This document shows positions 17,755-25,445 of a stretch of DNA of 64,000 nt, piece after piece. The position numbers were made by a program, and so were the translations under genes. The notes beneath the pieces are model-generated. The model was not told the origin of the DNA, searched no databases, and saw only the letters and a program-made list of their open reading frames with translations. Where the stretch lies: assembly GCF_034366625.1 (NCBI RefSeq), contig NZ_JAXMIH010000007.1, positions 86,172-150,171 on the forward strand. The letters are read 5' to 3'. How positions within the stretch are numbered: position 1 is the first letter of the stretch; the number at the start of each line of letters is the position of its first letter. Origin of the DNA: Prosthecobacter sp. Lineage in GTDB: Bacteria; Verrucomicrobiota; Verrucomicrobiia; Verrucomicrobiales; Verrucomicrobiaceae.

Positions 17755-19268
17755 TTCGTGCCTCCTTTCGCTTTCAGCCACGCGCTTAGCGCTTTCACGT
17801 TCTGCGTGAAGTCGAGGCTGTAGATCACGCCGCCGGTGGGCTTTTGCTTTTTGCCGTTCGCATCGCGCATGACGCCGCGTTCATCGTCGGTGACGGGCCA
17901 GGAGCCGTTGGGGGCTTGTTCTTTGAGGATGGTGGCGATGTCGGCGTCGGTGGGCGGGGAGGACCAGCGTTCTTTTTCGGTGCGGGGGAAGGTGACTTTT
18001 TCTCCACGGGCGATCTGGCTGCCGGTGGCTTGCAGGGCGTCGAGTTCGCTGTCCCAGACCCAGCCGTAGTTGGAGGAGGCTTTTTTGTCGGAGTAGGTCA
18101 GCTCGAAGCCTTTGCCGCCGGGGCCGCGCTCGAAGTAGAGGGGCTTGTTGGTATTGAGTTCGTAGAAGCGGGCGAGCTTGTTGCCGGGCAGCAACACCGT
18201 GCGCAGATACGGGATGGCTTTGGCGACGGGCGGGAGATATTTTTTATCACCCGTGGCGGCGGTGAGCTTCAGCAGCGCCCACATGGCGGCCTGGCTTTCG
18301 CGACCGCTGATGGCGGTGGGCTCGAACTGGCGGCTCCACACGGGCTGCATCTCGGCGTTGTATTGCTGGCCCCAGGCGGGCTGCGGATCGGGCATCTGGG
18401 CGGTGACGAGGAAATCGCCGCCGCGTTTCGCCGCGTCGAGGCATTTTTGATCGCCGCGAAGCTCCCAGGCGAGCAGCAGCGTGCTCATGAGCGTGGCGTG
18501 CGTGTTGTCATTGAGCACATAGCAGCCGCTGAAGTCCTTCGGCCACTTGCGCGGCCAGTCGGCGGGGTAGTTGCCGGGCTTGATCGGATACTTGTCCGCA
18601 GGCGGAGGCGATGTGGGCGCGTCGTCGAAATTCGCGCTCCAACCGCCCGCCGGATACTGCGTCATGATGATCGTGTGCAGCGCGAAGTCGGCGGCTTCTT
18701 TGATCTCTGCATCCTTGCCGCCGAGCGCGTGATCCACACGCACGAGCAGGCGCGTGGCGGCCTGGGAGACATCGTCGTCATAAGTGGAGTAGTTGTTTTT
18801 TTCCTGACGACGCCAGTTATGCCAGCCAGCCTCGCGGGTGGCGGTTTGCGGTCGTGGAATGAGCTTTCCGTCCGAATCACGGCGATAGAGCTTCGATTCG
18901 CGGCCTTTGGCATCGAAGTGGCCCGAGTAGTCCCAACCACCCGAGGCGAGCTGCGTGCGCGAAACACATCGAGCGGCCTCCACGGCGGCTGCCAGGCACT
19001 TTTCATCCTTCGTGGCCTCATAAGCATCCAGCATCGCCATCGCGACGGCAGGCGTCCCCGGCGGCTGAATCCAGACCGTGTCCGGGCCGGGAATGCCTTC
19101 CGCTTCACGCAGCGTGAAGTCAGCGCTGTAGCGATAGACGTAGCCGCCGTGGGCCGCCGCTTTGGCGTGGTAGAAGGAGACGGCCTTGATCAATACCGAA
19201 CTCACCTCGGCTGGCGAAGCCGCACCAACTTGGAAGGCGACTGACAGGAAAATGAAAATGCGGTGCAT
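17751..19268 (-). CDS. Secreted pectate lyase (pectic acid lyase, PL10-like)
   Basis: A 505-residue protein with a signal peptide (MHRIFIFLSVAFQVGAA) and an alpha/alpha-barrel pectic acid lyase pattern: GGYVYRYS near the start, DTVWIQPPGTPAVAMAMLDA, ASGGWDYSG, YSTYDDDVSQAATRLL, TQYPAGGWSANFDD, NDNTHATLMSTLLLAW and GGVIYSLDFTQNVKALS at the end. PL10 enzymes cleave polygalacturonate by beta-elimination with calcium. It is complete. Its stop overlaps the start of the PSD1 gene, which ties the PSD1/DUF1501 pair to pectin use. The family match is strong; the exact specificity is inferred. Confidence 0.85.
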   Translation of the reverse strand: MHRIFIFLSVAFQVGAASPAEVSSVLIKAVSFYHAKAAAHGGYVYRYSADFTLREAEGIPGPDTVWIQPPGTPAVAMAMLDAYEATKDEKCLAAAVEAARCVSRTQLASGGWDYSGHFDAKGRESKLYRRDSDGKLIPRPQTATREAGWHNWRRQEKNNYSTYDDDVSQAATRLLVRVDHALGGKDAEIKEAADFALHTIIMTQYPAGGWSANFDDAPTSPPPADKYPIKPGNYPADWPRKWPKDFSGCYVLNDNTHATLMSTLLLAWELRGDQKCLDAAKRGGDFLVTAQMPDPQPAWGQQYNAEMQPVWSRQFEPTAISGRESQAAMWALLKLTAATGDKKYLPPVAKAIPYLRTVLLPGNKLARFYELNTNKPLYFERGPGGKGFELTYSDKKASSNYGWVWDSELDALQATGSQIARGEKVTFPRTEKERWSSPPTDADIATILKEQAPNGSWPVTDDERGVMRDANGKKQKPTGGVIYSLDFTQNVKALSAWLKAKGGTK

Positions 19269-19276
19269 CGGAAATT

Positions 19277-19930
19277 CTAGTTCTCTGAGTTGTTATCCTT
19301 AGCGACGAAAACGCGAAAAATGCTCCCAACGTCCTCTTTGCGATGTGTTGGCAGATTACTCGGAAAAAAATGAGGGAACCAAGTGTTACCACACCAATAC
19401 TGTATGCGAGACTCACCAACATAGCCGCATGGGAATGCGGGATCCGACGTGGCTGCAAATTTTAGCGGTGTTTTTTTGTAGCCGAGCAAAGCCTGGACTC
19501 GATCAGGAGGAAATTGGTTCATTTCGGCAACAAAGGTCACTCCACGCAGTATGTGCCTTGAGCCATCAGTGGCGATGAGAACGTTTGGGGGGGCCACGCG
19601 ATCCAGTGTCAGTGGTGATTCGATCAAAGGGCGATTGTCTTTAAGTGCTGGCTGTCCAAGAAGTTTAAAACCTGCCAAATGACAGCCTATTATAACAACT
19701 GCGACAAGCAATGGTGCCGCAGCCAACAACCTCGGCCTTAATCTTAGCGATAGCCGAACTCCCCAAAAGGCGACAAAACCAAGCCAGACGATTTCTGCCA
19801 TGAGAATCATGCCCAGCACCAAGATCGCCAGAGAAATCACCAACGGTGCTATGCTGCGCCCCGAAAGCCTTTCGCCAATCAACAGAATGATTAGCAAGGC
19901 GAATGCAATCAAGATGATGACGCCGTCCAT
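19277..19930 (-). CDS. Hypothetical membrane protein
   Basis: A 217-residue protein that I do not recognise. The first 95 residues hold three or four hydrophobic helices (VIILIAFALLIILLIGE, APLVISLAILVLGMILMAE, LLAAAPLLVAVVIIGCHLAG), followed by a soluble tail with FVAEMNQFPPDRVQALLGYK and two Cys residues near CGYVG and YWCGNTWFP. It lies 33 nt downstream of the M56 gene on the same strand and 9 nt before the pectate lyase. It may be part of the BlaI-M56 transcript. Confidence 0.6.
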   Translation of the reverse strand: MDGVIILIAFALLIILLIGERLSGRSIAPLVISLAILVLGMILMAEIVWLGFVAFWGVRLSLRLRPRLLAAAPLLVAVVIIGCHLAGFKLLGQPALKDNRPLIESPLTLDRVAPPNVLIATDGSRHILRGVTFVAEMNQFPPDRVQALLGYKKTPLKFAATSDPAFPCGYVGESRIQYWCGNTWFPHFFPSNLPTHRKEDVGSIFRVFVAKDNNSEN

Positions 19931-19962
19931 GACAGAGGGGGCTATGGTGAGTGTGCTCTAAA

Positions 19963-21723
19963 TTACTCCGTCTTGATGCCCACGTTCTTGTTCCCGTTGT
20001 CGCGGACGGCATCGACGATTTCGTGGAGGGATTTGAGCGGGGTGTCGGGATCGCCGGAGACGACGACTTTGGCACCGGGGTGGTCGGGGAGGAAGGTGCT
20101 GAGGTGGCCGCGGATGCCGCTGAGGGGCTGCTTTTCGCCGTTGATCAGGACCGTGTCGCCGCTGGCGGCGACGTGCATGGTGATGACCTCACTGCTTTTC
20201 ACGGAGGCGGAGTCGCCTTCGCCTTTGCGTGTCTTGGTGCCACCTTCACCGTCGCGTGAACCCGTGCGAGGTTTTTCGCCATCACGCTCGCCAGTGCGCG
20301 GCTTCTCACCATCGCGTTCGCCGGTTCTGGGTTTCTCGCCGTCCTTCATGCCGGGTTTGCGGGAGCCTTCGCCATCGCCGCTGCCAGGTTTCTTGACTCC
20401 GCCTTCACCATCGCGGGCACCGGGCTTCTTGGTGCCTTCGCCGTCACCGGTGCCGGGCTTTTTGACTCCGCCTTCGCCATCGCGAGCGCCGGGTTTCTTG
20501 GTGCCGCCGTCACGTTCAGCGGAAGGTTTGCCGCCCTCGCGTTCGCCATCACCGGTTTTCTTCATGCCGCCTTCGCCTTCGCGGGTGGCGGGCTTTTTGC
20601 CAGGAGTCTCGGAGTCGCCGGACGCGGCGGTTTTTTTGAGGGTTTCACCTTCGCGGACTTTCGGCGGGACTTCTTTTTCCTGCGCACGGGCAGTGGTGAA
20701 AGAGTAACAAACGAGGACGCTGAGCGTGAGGACGAGCAGCGCGTGGAGCCAGGGCTGGCGGGTGGTTGGGTGCGTGATCATGAGAATGCGTTGACGCAGG
20801 GTGGGATGGTTACGCACACATGGAGCCAACCCTGCAATGGCCGGTGGTGCGAAAAAGGTCTCTTGTATGCGGAGGAGGGTGTGTCCGTAGTCCAGACGCT
20901 CGGCGGGCGAGAGCAGCGCGAGCGCCCCGGCATCGCAACGCAGCTCACGGTCCGCCTGGAAGCGTGACACAACAAACCACACGAGCGGATTGAACCAATG
21001 CAGCGCCTGCACGGCGATGGCGGCCCAGTTCCAGAGCAGATCACGCTGCTTCACATGCAGCAACTCATGCAGCACGACATGGCGCAGGCTGCGGTCATCA
21101 AAACGCGACTCCCAGTCCTCCGGCAGCAGCAGCTTTGGCCTGCGGACGCCGACCATGGCTGGCGTGGTGCCTCCTGGCATGAGGAGGATGCTCACAGGCA
21201 TTTTGACACCAGCTTTCTGCGCGAGGCTGGCAACGAGGGCGCGAAGGTATGGGGATGTGGCGCGAGGACGACGGCGCAGAACGGCGTCGAAGAGGCGCTG
21301 GCGAAGAAGGGCAGCGAGGATCACGGAAGCAGCACCCGTGAGCCAGATCGCGAGGAGGATCAGGTTTCCAGAAAGGATTCCCGCAGATTCAGAAAACCCG
21401 CCGATTGATTCAGAAGCATTCATCTGCGGGTTTTCTGAATCTGTGGGAAAAACGGATTCAGAGCCATGCACAGGGGCGATTATATTCGTGGACGAGACAG
21501 TCTGGACCACCTCCTCAGCCTGAAGCCAGCCGCCGAGGCCGAAGCCTGCGGGAATGAAGGCGGGCAGCATGAGCTTCATACCGACGAGCATCCAAAGGCC
21601 GATGCGCCACGCGGGACTCAAGCGCGTACCGAGCATCAGGCGCAGGCCGAGCACAGCGAGAATCAAGATGCTGGCCTCAAGGGAGGTGCGCAGGAGCCAG
21701 TGGAGGAGGGCGTCGGTGCTCAT
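19963..21723 (-). CDS. M56 (BlaR1-like) membrane metallopeptidase with repeat linker and ExbD-like C-terminal domain
   Basis: A 586-residue protein. N-terminal membrane helices (about 1-60, 117-140) surround the M56 zinc-peptidase domain with HELLHVKQRD (HExxH at 219-223), ALHWFNPLVW and FQADRELRCDA; a last helix is near 340-365. Then come about 140 residues of Gly/Lys/Glu/Asp tandem repeats (KKPGARDGEGG, KPRTGERDGE). The last 75 residues (SEVITMHV, DTVLINGEK, VVVSGDPDTPL, IVDAV) resemble the periplasmic domain of ExbD/TolR. Residues about 89-118 come from a palindromic element. With the BlaI gene next door it should sense an envelope signal and cleave the repressor. The ExbD-like part could bind peptidoglycan, which is an inference. 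Confidence 0.8.
   Translation of the reverse strand: MSTDALLHWLLRTSLEASILILAVLGLRLMLGTRLSPAWRIGLWMLVGMKLMLPAFIPAGFGLGGWLQAEEVVQTVSSTNIIAPVHGSESVFPTDSENPQMNASESIGGFSESAGILSGNLILLAIWLTGAASVILAALLRQRLFDAVLRRRPRATSPYLRALVASLAQKAGVKMPVSILLMPGGTTPAMVGVRRPKLLLPEDWESRFDDRSLRHVVLHELLHVKQRDLLWNWAAIAVQALHWFNPLVWFVVSRFQADRELRCDAGALALLSPAERLDYGHTLLRIQETFFAPPAIAGLAPCVRNHPTLRQRILMITHPTTRQPWLHALLVLTLSVLVCYSFTTARAQEKEVPPKVREGETLKKTAASGDSETPGKKPATREGEGGMKKTGDGEREGGKPSAERDGGTKKPGARDGEGGVKKPGTGDGEGTKKPGARDGEGGVKKPGSGDGEGSRKPGMKDGEKPRTGERDGEKPRTGERDGEKPRTGSRDGEGGTKTRKGEGDSASVKSSEVITMHVAASGDTVLINGEKQPLSGIRGHLSTFLPDHPGAKVVVSGDPDTPLKSLHEIVDAVRDNGNKNVGIKTE
20236..20588. repeat. Coding tandem repeats in the M56 gene linker
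   Basis: Degenerate in-frame tandem repeats of 33-36 nt coding for units such as GARDGEGGVKKP and GEKPRTGERD. Three near-identical GERDGEKPRT units sit in the middle. Such tracts vary in copy number by slippage; here the length sets the distance between membrane and ExbD-like domain. Confidence 0.8.
21379..21448. repeat. Palindromic element inside the M56 gene
   Basis: Inverted repeat with 23-nt arms 21379-21401 and 21426-21448, 22 of 23 positions paired, loop 24 nt. It lies fully inside the coding frame and encodes an acidic, Ser-rich stretch (residues about 92-117) between two membrane segments. Its core word CAGATTCAGA also appears in the palindrome inside ileS. Confidence 0.85.
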
Positions 21724-21745
21724 GGTTGGATGCGGTGTGTTGGTT

Positions 21746-21826
21746 TAACCACAGAGACACGATGGACGCAGAGGTCGGAATTCTGAGTGCTGTTCTCTGT
21801 GTTCATCGTGCCTCTGTGGTTAAAAA
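21746..21826. repeat. Palindromic intergenic repeat, ACCACAGAG family, copy 2
   Basis: Imperfect inverted repeat between the M56 and blaI-like genes: left arm begins TTAACCACAGAGACACGATG, right arm ends with the complement CATCGTGCCTCTGTGGTTAA; the centre holds GAATTCTGA as in copy 1. It separates repressor and sensor genes of what is otherwise one unit and could attenuate transcription between them. Confidence 0.75.
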
Positions 21827-21849
21827 GAATGGAGTGGTGGCGCGTAAGG

Positions 21850-22254
21850 CTACTTTTTGAGCTTCTTCTCGGCTTCGGCGAGCATCTGACGAAGGGCGGT
21901 GAGGTCATCTTTCGACACTTCTTCCCGCTCCATCATCCCCGCTACGAATGGCGTGAGGCGGCCGTTGAAGACGCGATCGAGGAAACTGACGCTCTCCTCA
22001 TGCTGACACTGATCCTGGGCCACGGCGGGCGAGTAGCGGAACTCGCGGCCCACAGCCTCGACCGCCAGGGCGCCTTTGTCGGTAAGGCGGCGAATGAGCG
22101 ACTGCACTGTGCGCGGCTTCCAAGCCAGACGGCCTTCGAGATCCTTTACCACTTCGGCCAGAGTGCTCGTGCCGCGCTCCCAAAGCACCTTCATCACCGT
22201 CCATTCGGCGTCGGAGATTTTGGGGGAGGGTGGTGTTTCGGGACGGCGTGCCAT
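21850..22254 (-). CDS. blaI: BlaI/MecI/CopY-family transcriptional repressor
   Basis: A 134-residue winged-helix repressor with the family signature ISDAEWTVMKVLWERG, LAEVVKDLEG, WKPRTVQSLIRRLTDKGAL and EFRYSPAV, then a C-terminal dimerisation region with DRVFNGRLTPFV. The family binds TACAnnTGTA-type sites as a dimer and is inactivated by proteolysis through an M56 sensor, which is encoded directly downstream. Two such sites lie 7 nt upstream of its ATG, so it should repress itself. The symbol marks family membership and does not claim beta-lactam resistance; no beta-lactamase gene is nearby. Confidence 0.88.
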   Translation of the reverse strand: MARRPETPPSPKISDAEWTVMKVLWERGTSTLAEVVKDLEGRLAWKPRTVQSLIRRLTDKGALAVEAVGREFRYSPAVAQDQCQHEESVSFLDRVFNGRLTPFVAGMMEREEVSKDDLTALRQMLAEAEKKLKK

Positions 22255-22260
22255 GGTGGT

Positions 22261-22298
22261 GGATTACAGATGTGATCCACGGATTACGCATGTAATCC
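22261..22298. promoter_or_regulatory. Two tandem BlaI-type operators
   Basis: GGATTACAGATGTGATCC at 22261-22278 and GGATTACGCATGTAATCC at 22281-22298. Each is an 18-bp dyad with 7 of 9 half-site pairs matching and contains the TACAnnTGTA-like core of BlaI/MecI operators. They are spaced 20 bp centre to centre, about two helix turns, allowing side-by-side dimers. They lie between the blaI-like gene (7 nt away) and murA (start 96 nt away). Confidence 0.75.
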
Positions 22299-22393
22299 GT
22301 GTTGGCAAATACTTTTTTCAAACAGCCATTCTCTGCCTCGGAAACCGAAGAAGCGCTTGCCACTGCGCCATTCCGCAGCACAAAGCCTGCAAC

Positions 22394-23656
22394 ATGGAAA
22401 AACTCATCGTTCACGGCGGCGCTCCGCTGAAAGGTCGCATCAACATCAGCGGATCGAAGAACTCGTCGCTGCCCATCCTCGCTGCCACGCTGCTCACGAA
22501 GGACACCTGCACCATTCGACGTGTGCCTGACCTCTCGGACACGAATTACATGCTGCAAATTCTTGGCGAACTCGGTGCCGAGGTCGAACGTGCTAGCGGT
22601 GTCGTCGTCGTCAAAGCAGAGAAGATCAAATCCGTCGCGCCTTACGACCTCGTGCGCAAAATGCGCGCTTCCATCTGCGTGCTCGGACCGCTCACAGGCC
22701 GTTTGAAAAAATGTACCGTCTCCTTGCCCGGTGGCTGCGTCATCGGCGACCGTCCGGTTGATTTGCATCTCAAGGGCCTCGAAGCGCTCGGCGCACAGAT
22801 CACCGTGGAAGGCGGCGACATCTTTGTGAACGCCAAAAAAGGCTTCAAAGGCGGCCCGATGAACCTCATGGGCAAACATGGCTCCACCGTGCTCGGCACC
22901 GACAACGTCATGATGGCCGCCGTGCTCGCCAAAGGCACCACCATCATCGAAGGCGCTGCCGCCGAGCCGGAAGTCGAAGACCTTGCCAATTTCCTCATCA
23001 AAATGGGTGCGAAGATTCAAGGCGCGGGCACCAACCGCATCGTCATCGAAGGCGTGAAGGAACTCCACGGCGCGGAGCACATCGTCATCCCGGATCGCAT
23101 CGAGGCCGGAACCTTCCTCGTGGCCGGGGCGATGCTTGGTGACGGCGTCACTTTGAAGCGTGTCATGCCGGAGCACATGAAATCCGTCACCGATGCGATG
23201 ATCAAATGCGGCTTCCCGTTGGAGATCACGAAGGACAGCATCACCGTGCGCCCGAACCCGAACGCCAAGGGCTTCGACCTCACCACGCTCTGCTATCCCG
23301 GCTTCCCCACCGACATGCAGGCGCAGTTCTGCGCTCTCGCCTGCGTCATCAATGACACCAGCACGATCACCGAGACCATCTTCCCGCAGCGCTTCATGCA
23401 TGTGGCTGAAATGAACCGCATGGGCACCAAGATCGAGATTCAAGGCGCAACCGCGCGCATTCGTGGCGGTGAGAAGATGAAAGGCGCACCCGTCATGGCT
23501 TCCGATCTGCGTGCTTCTGCGGCGCTCGTGCTCGCCGGTCTCGTTGCCGAGGGTAAAACCGAGATCAATCGTCTCTACCACATTGATCGTGGCTACGAGC
23601 ACCTGGATGACAAACTGGCGGCGCTCGGTGCGCAGTTGGAACGCGTGCAAGGTTAA
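22394..23656 (+). CDS. murA: UDP-N-acetylglucosamine 1-carboxyvinyltransferase
   Basis: A 420-residue enzyme that transfers enolpyruvate from PEP to UDP-GlcNAc, the first committed step of peptidoglycan synthesis in the cytoplasm. The start ATG 22394 gives the standard N-terminus with GSKNSSLP (Lys22). The active-site Cys is present in [15 protein letters not shown] at residue 115, so sensitivity to fosfomycin is expected. The C-terminal [13 protein letters not shown] and [13 protein letters not shown] motifs are canonical. It is transcribed away from the BlaI-type operators, which may also control it. Its stop overlaps the convergent LysR gene by 4 nt. Confidence 0.95.
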   Translation: MEKLIVHGGAPLKGRINISGSKNSSLPILAATLLTKDTCTIRRVPDLSDTNYMLQILGELGAEVERASGVVVVKAEKIKSVAPYDLVRKMRASICVLGPLTGRLKKCTVSLPGGCVIGDRPVDLHLKGLEALGAQITVEGGDIFVNAKKGFKGGPMNLMGKHGSTVLGTDNVMMAAVLAKGTTIIEGAAAEPEVEDLANFLIKMGAKIQGAGTNRIVIEGVKELHGAEHIVIPDRIEAGTFLVAGAMLGDGVTLKRVMPEHMKSVTDAMIKCGFPLEITKDSITVRPNPNAKGFDLTTLCYPGFPTDMQAQFCALACVINDTSTITETIFPQRFMHVAEMNRMGTKIEIQGATARIRGGEKMKGAPVMASDLRASAALVLAGLVAEGKTEINRLYHIDRGYEHLDDKLAALGAQLERVQG

Positions 23657-24513
23657 GGAATCAGTTTCAGCAAAGCTTGGGCGGCGGGCGAGAGCACGCT
23701 GTCCTTCTGCCACACGGCAGCGATCTGGCGCTGCATCTTCGGTTCACGAATTGTGATCGCTTGAATGGTCTTGGGCAGATTTCCGGCGGCCAATTGCGGC
23801 ACGATGGCTAAGCCGAGACCTACCGCTACCAACGCACGCACCGTTTCGAGTTCGCCACTCTCACAGGCGATGCGCGGCTCGAACCCGGCCTTGCGGCAGG
23901 TTTCCAGCGCGGTGTCACGCGCACGGCCTTTGTAGAAGATGAAGGATTCCGCCGCGAGTTTCTTCAACAGCACTTCCTTCGGCTTCGCCAGCGCATGCGA
24001 CTTCGCGACGAGCAGCACGAACGGTTCGGTGATGATCGTCCGCGTCTCAAACGCCGCTTTGCTGGCCGGGAGTTGAAGAAAACCGACATCGGCCAGACCG
24101 GATTCGACGCTGGCAGCCACGCGCTCGGAACTGTCCTCGATCAATTGCACCTCCACCTTGTCATGCAGCCTGCTGAAACTGCGAATGACCTCCGGCAGCA
24201 GGCAGGCGCTCACGCTTGGGATGGCGGCAATGATCAGTTTGCCGCCGCGAAGCTGCGCCACATCGGAAACGATGGCCTTCGCCGCCTCGGCTTGAGTGAG
24301 CAGCGCCTCCGCACGCGGCAAGAAGGCTTTCCCGGCGGCAGTGAGTTGAACTTCTTTGCGACCACGAATGAACAAGGCAGTTCCAAGCTCCGCTTCGAGA
24401 TTCTTCATCTGCTGACTCAAAGCCGGCTGCGCCATGTGTAAACGCTCCGCCGCCCGCGTAAAACTGCGCTGCCGGGCGATCTCGATGAAGTAGCCGAGTT
24501 GGTAGAGTTCCAT
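23653..24513 (-). CDS. LysR-family transcriptional regulator
   Basis: A 286-residue LTTR. The N-terminal winged helix-turn-helix is clear (FIEIARQRSFTRAAERLHMAQPALSQQMKNLE), followed by two effector-binding lobes (GKLIIAAIPSVSACLLP, ADVGFLQLP, LVAVGLGLAIVP). It is divergent from the sugar isomerase/epimerase and Gfo/Idh genes, the standard layout for an LTTR that activates its neighbour in response to a pathway metabolite. The inducer is unknown. Confidence 0.92.
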   Translation of the reverse strand: MELYQLGYFIEIARQRSFTRAAERLHMAQPALSQQMKNLEAELGTALFIRGRKEVQLTAAGKAFLPRAEALLTQAEAAKAIVSDVAQLRGGKLIIAAIPSVSACLLPEVIRSFSRLHDKVEVQLIEDSSERVAASVESGLADVGFLQLPASKAAFETRTIITEPFVLLVAKSHALAKPKEVLLKKLAAESFIFYKGRARDTALETCRKAGFEPRIACESGELETVRALVAVGLGLAIVPQLAAGNLPKTIQAITIREPKMQRQIAAVWQKDSVLSPAAQALLKLIP

Positions 24514-24516
24514 GAT

Positions 24517-24546
24517 CGAGCATCAGTATTTCCAATCCCGAGCATC
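24517..24546. promoter_or_regulatory. Direct repeat in LysR divergent promoter
   Basis: CGAGCATC occurs at 24517-24524 and 24539-24546, 22 bp apart, in the short region between the LysR start and the isomerase gene. Two-turn spacing on one face of DNA fits regulator binding. It does not show a clear T-N11-A palindrome, so the call is tentative. Confidence 0.35.
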
Positions 24547-24593
24547 GTAAAATCATCTTTTTCTTATGAGTGGTCGCTGCCATGATCGTTCCC

Positions 24594-25409
24594 ATGCGCC
24601 GACTTTGCGTCCACACCATCACCACCAAGCCCCTGAGCATCGAGGAATGCCTCGTGCAGTTTCCCAAGCGCGGCGTGACCGGCATCACGATCTGGCGGCA
24701 AGCGCTCGAAGGCCGTGATTTGAGCACGGTGAAGCGCCAGACGAGCGAAGCGGGCCTCGAAGTCGTCAGTTTGTGCCGTGGCGGCTTTTTTCCGGCCACA
24801 TCGGCTGCTGCGAGGCAAACCGCCATCGACGACAATCTGAAAGCCATCGAGCAGGCACACGCGATTGGCGCTCCGCTGATCGTGTTGGTCTGTGGGGCCG
24901 TTCCAGTCCAGTCTCTTCTCGAATCTCGGAAACAGATCACGGATGGCATCGCTGCGGTGCTGCCTGCGGCGGAGAAAGCGGGTGTGAAACTCGCCATCGA
25001 GCCGCTGCATCCGATGTATGCGGATGATCGCAGCGCGGTGAACACGATGCGGCAGGCACATGAGATTTGTGATGCACTCGGTTCGCCGAAATCCCTCGGC
25101 ATTGCCGTGGATGTGTATCACGTCTGGTGGGATCCCGAATTGAAGGCGCAAATCGATCTTGCCGGCAAAACGGGCCGCTTGCATGCCTTTCACATCTGCG
25201 ATTGGAAGACACCGACCACTGATCTCCTTAATGATCGCGGTTTGATGGGCGAAGGCTGCATCAACATCCGCGAAATCAGCGACTGGGTGGACGCCACCGG
25301 CTTCACCGGCCATCGCGAAGTCGAAATCTTCTCCAACAAATGGTGGAGCGTCGATCAAAACGACTTCCTCGACCAAATCGCCACCAGTTACTCGCAGCTC
25401 TACTCTTGA
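24594..25409 (+). CDS. Sugar phosphate isomerase/epimerase (AP endonuclease 2-like TIM barrel)
   Basis: A 271-residue TIM-barrel protein of the xylose isomerase-like fold. Metal-ligand positions are visible in LAIEPLHPMYADD, GIAVDVYHVWWDP, AFHICDWK and HREVEIFSNKWW. ATG 24594 is preferred because it gives the short N-terminus RRLCVHTITTKPLS of relatives; GTG 24570 and ATG 24582 are in frame. The following Gfo/Idh gene is 36 nt away, so the pair likely processes one sugar under LysR control. Families like this include inosose/ketose epimerases and dehydratases. Confidence 0.8.
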   Translation: MRRLCVHTITTKPLSIEECLVQFPKRGVTGITIWRQALEGRDLSTVKRQTSEAGLEVVSLCRGGFFPATSAAARQTAIDDNLKAIEQAHAIGAPLIVLVCGAVPVQSLLESRKQITDGIAAVLPAAEKAGVKLAIEPLHPMYADDRSAVNTMRQAHEICDALGSPKSLGIAVDVYHVWWDPELKAQIDLAGKTGRLHAFHICDWKTPTTDLLNDRGLMGEGCINIREISDWVDATGFTGHREVEIFSNKWWSVDQNDFLDQIATSYSQLYS

Positions 25410-25445
25410 CCCCAACTTGACCAACCCTTGACCTCTTAACACACC

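Noticed and set aside
20236..20588. Regular repeats that could look like a CRISPR array
   Set aside because: They are coding tandem repeats in phase with the M56 frame, without unique spacers.
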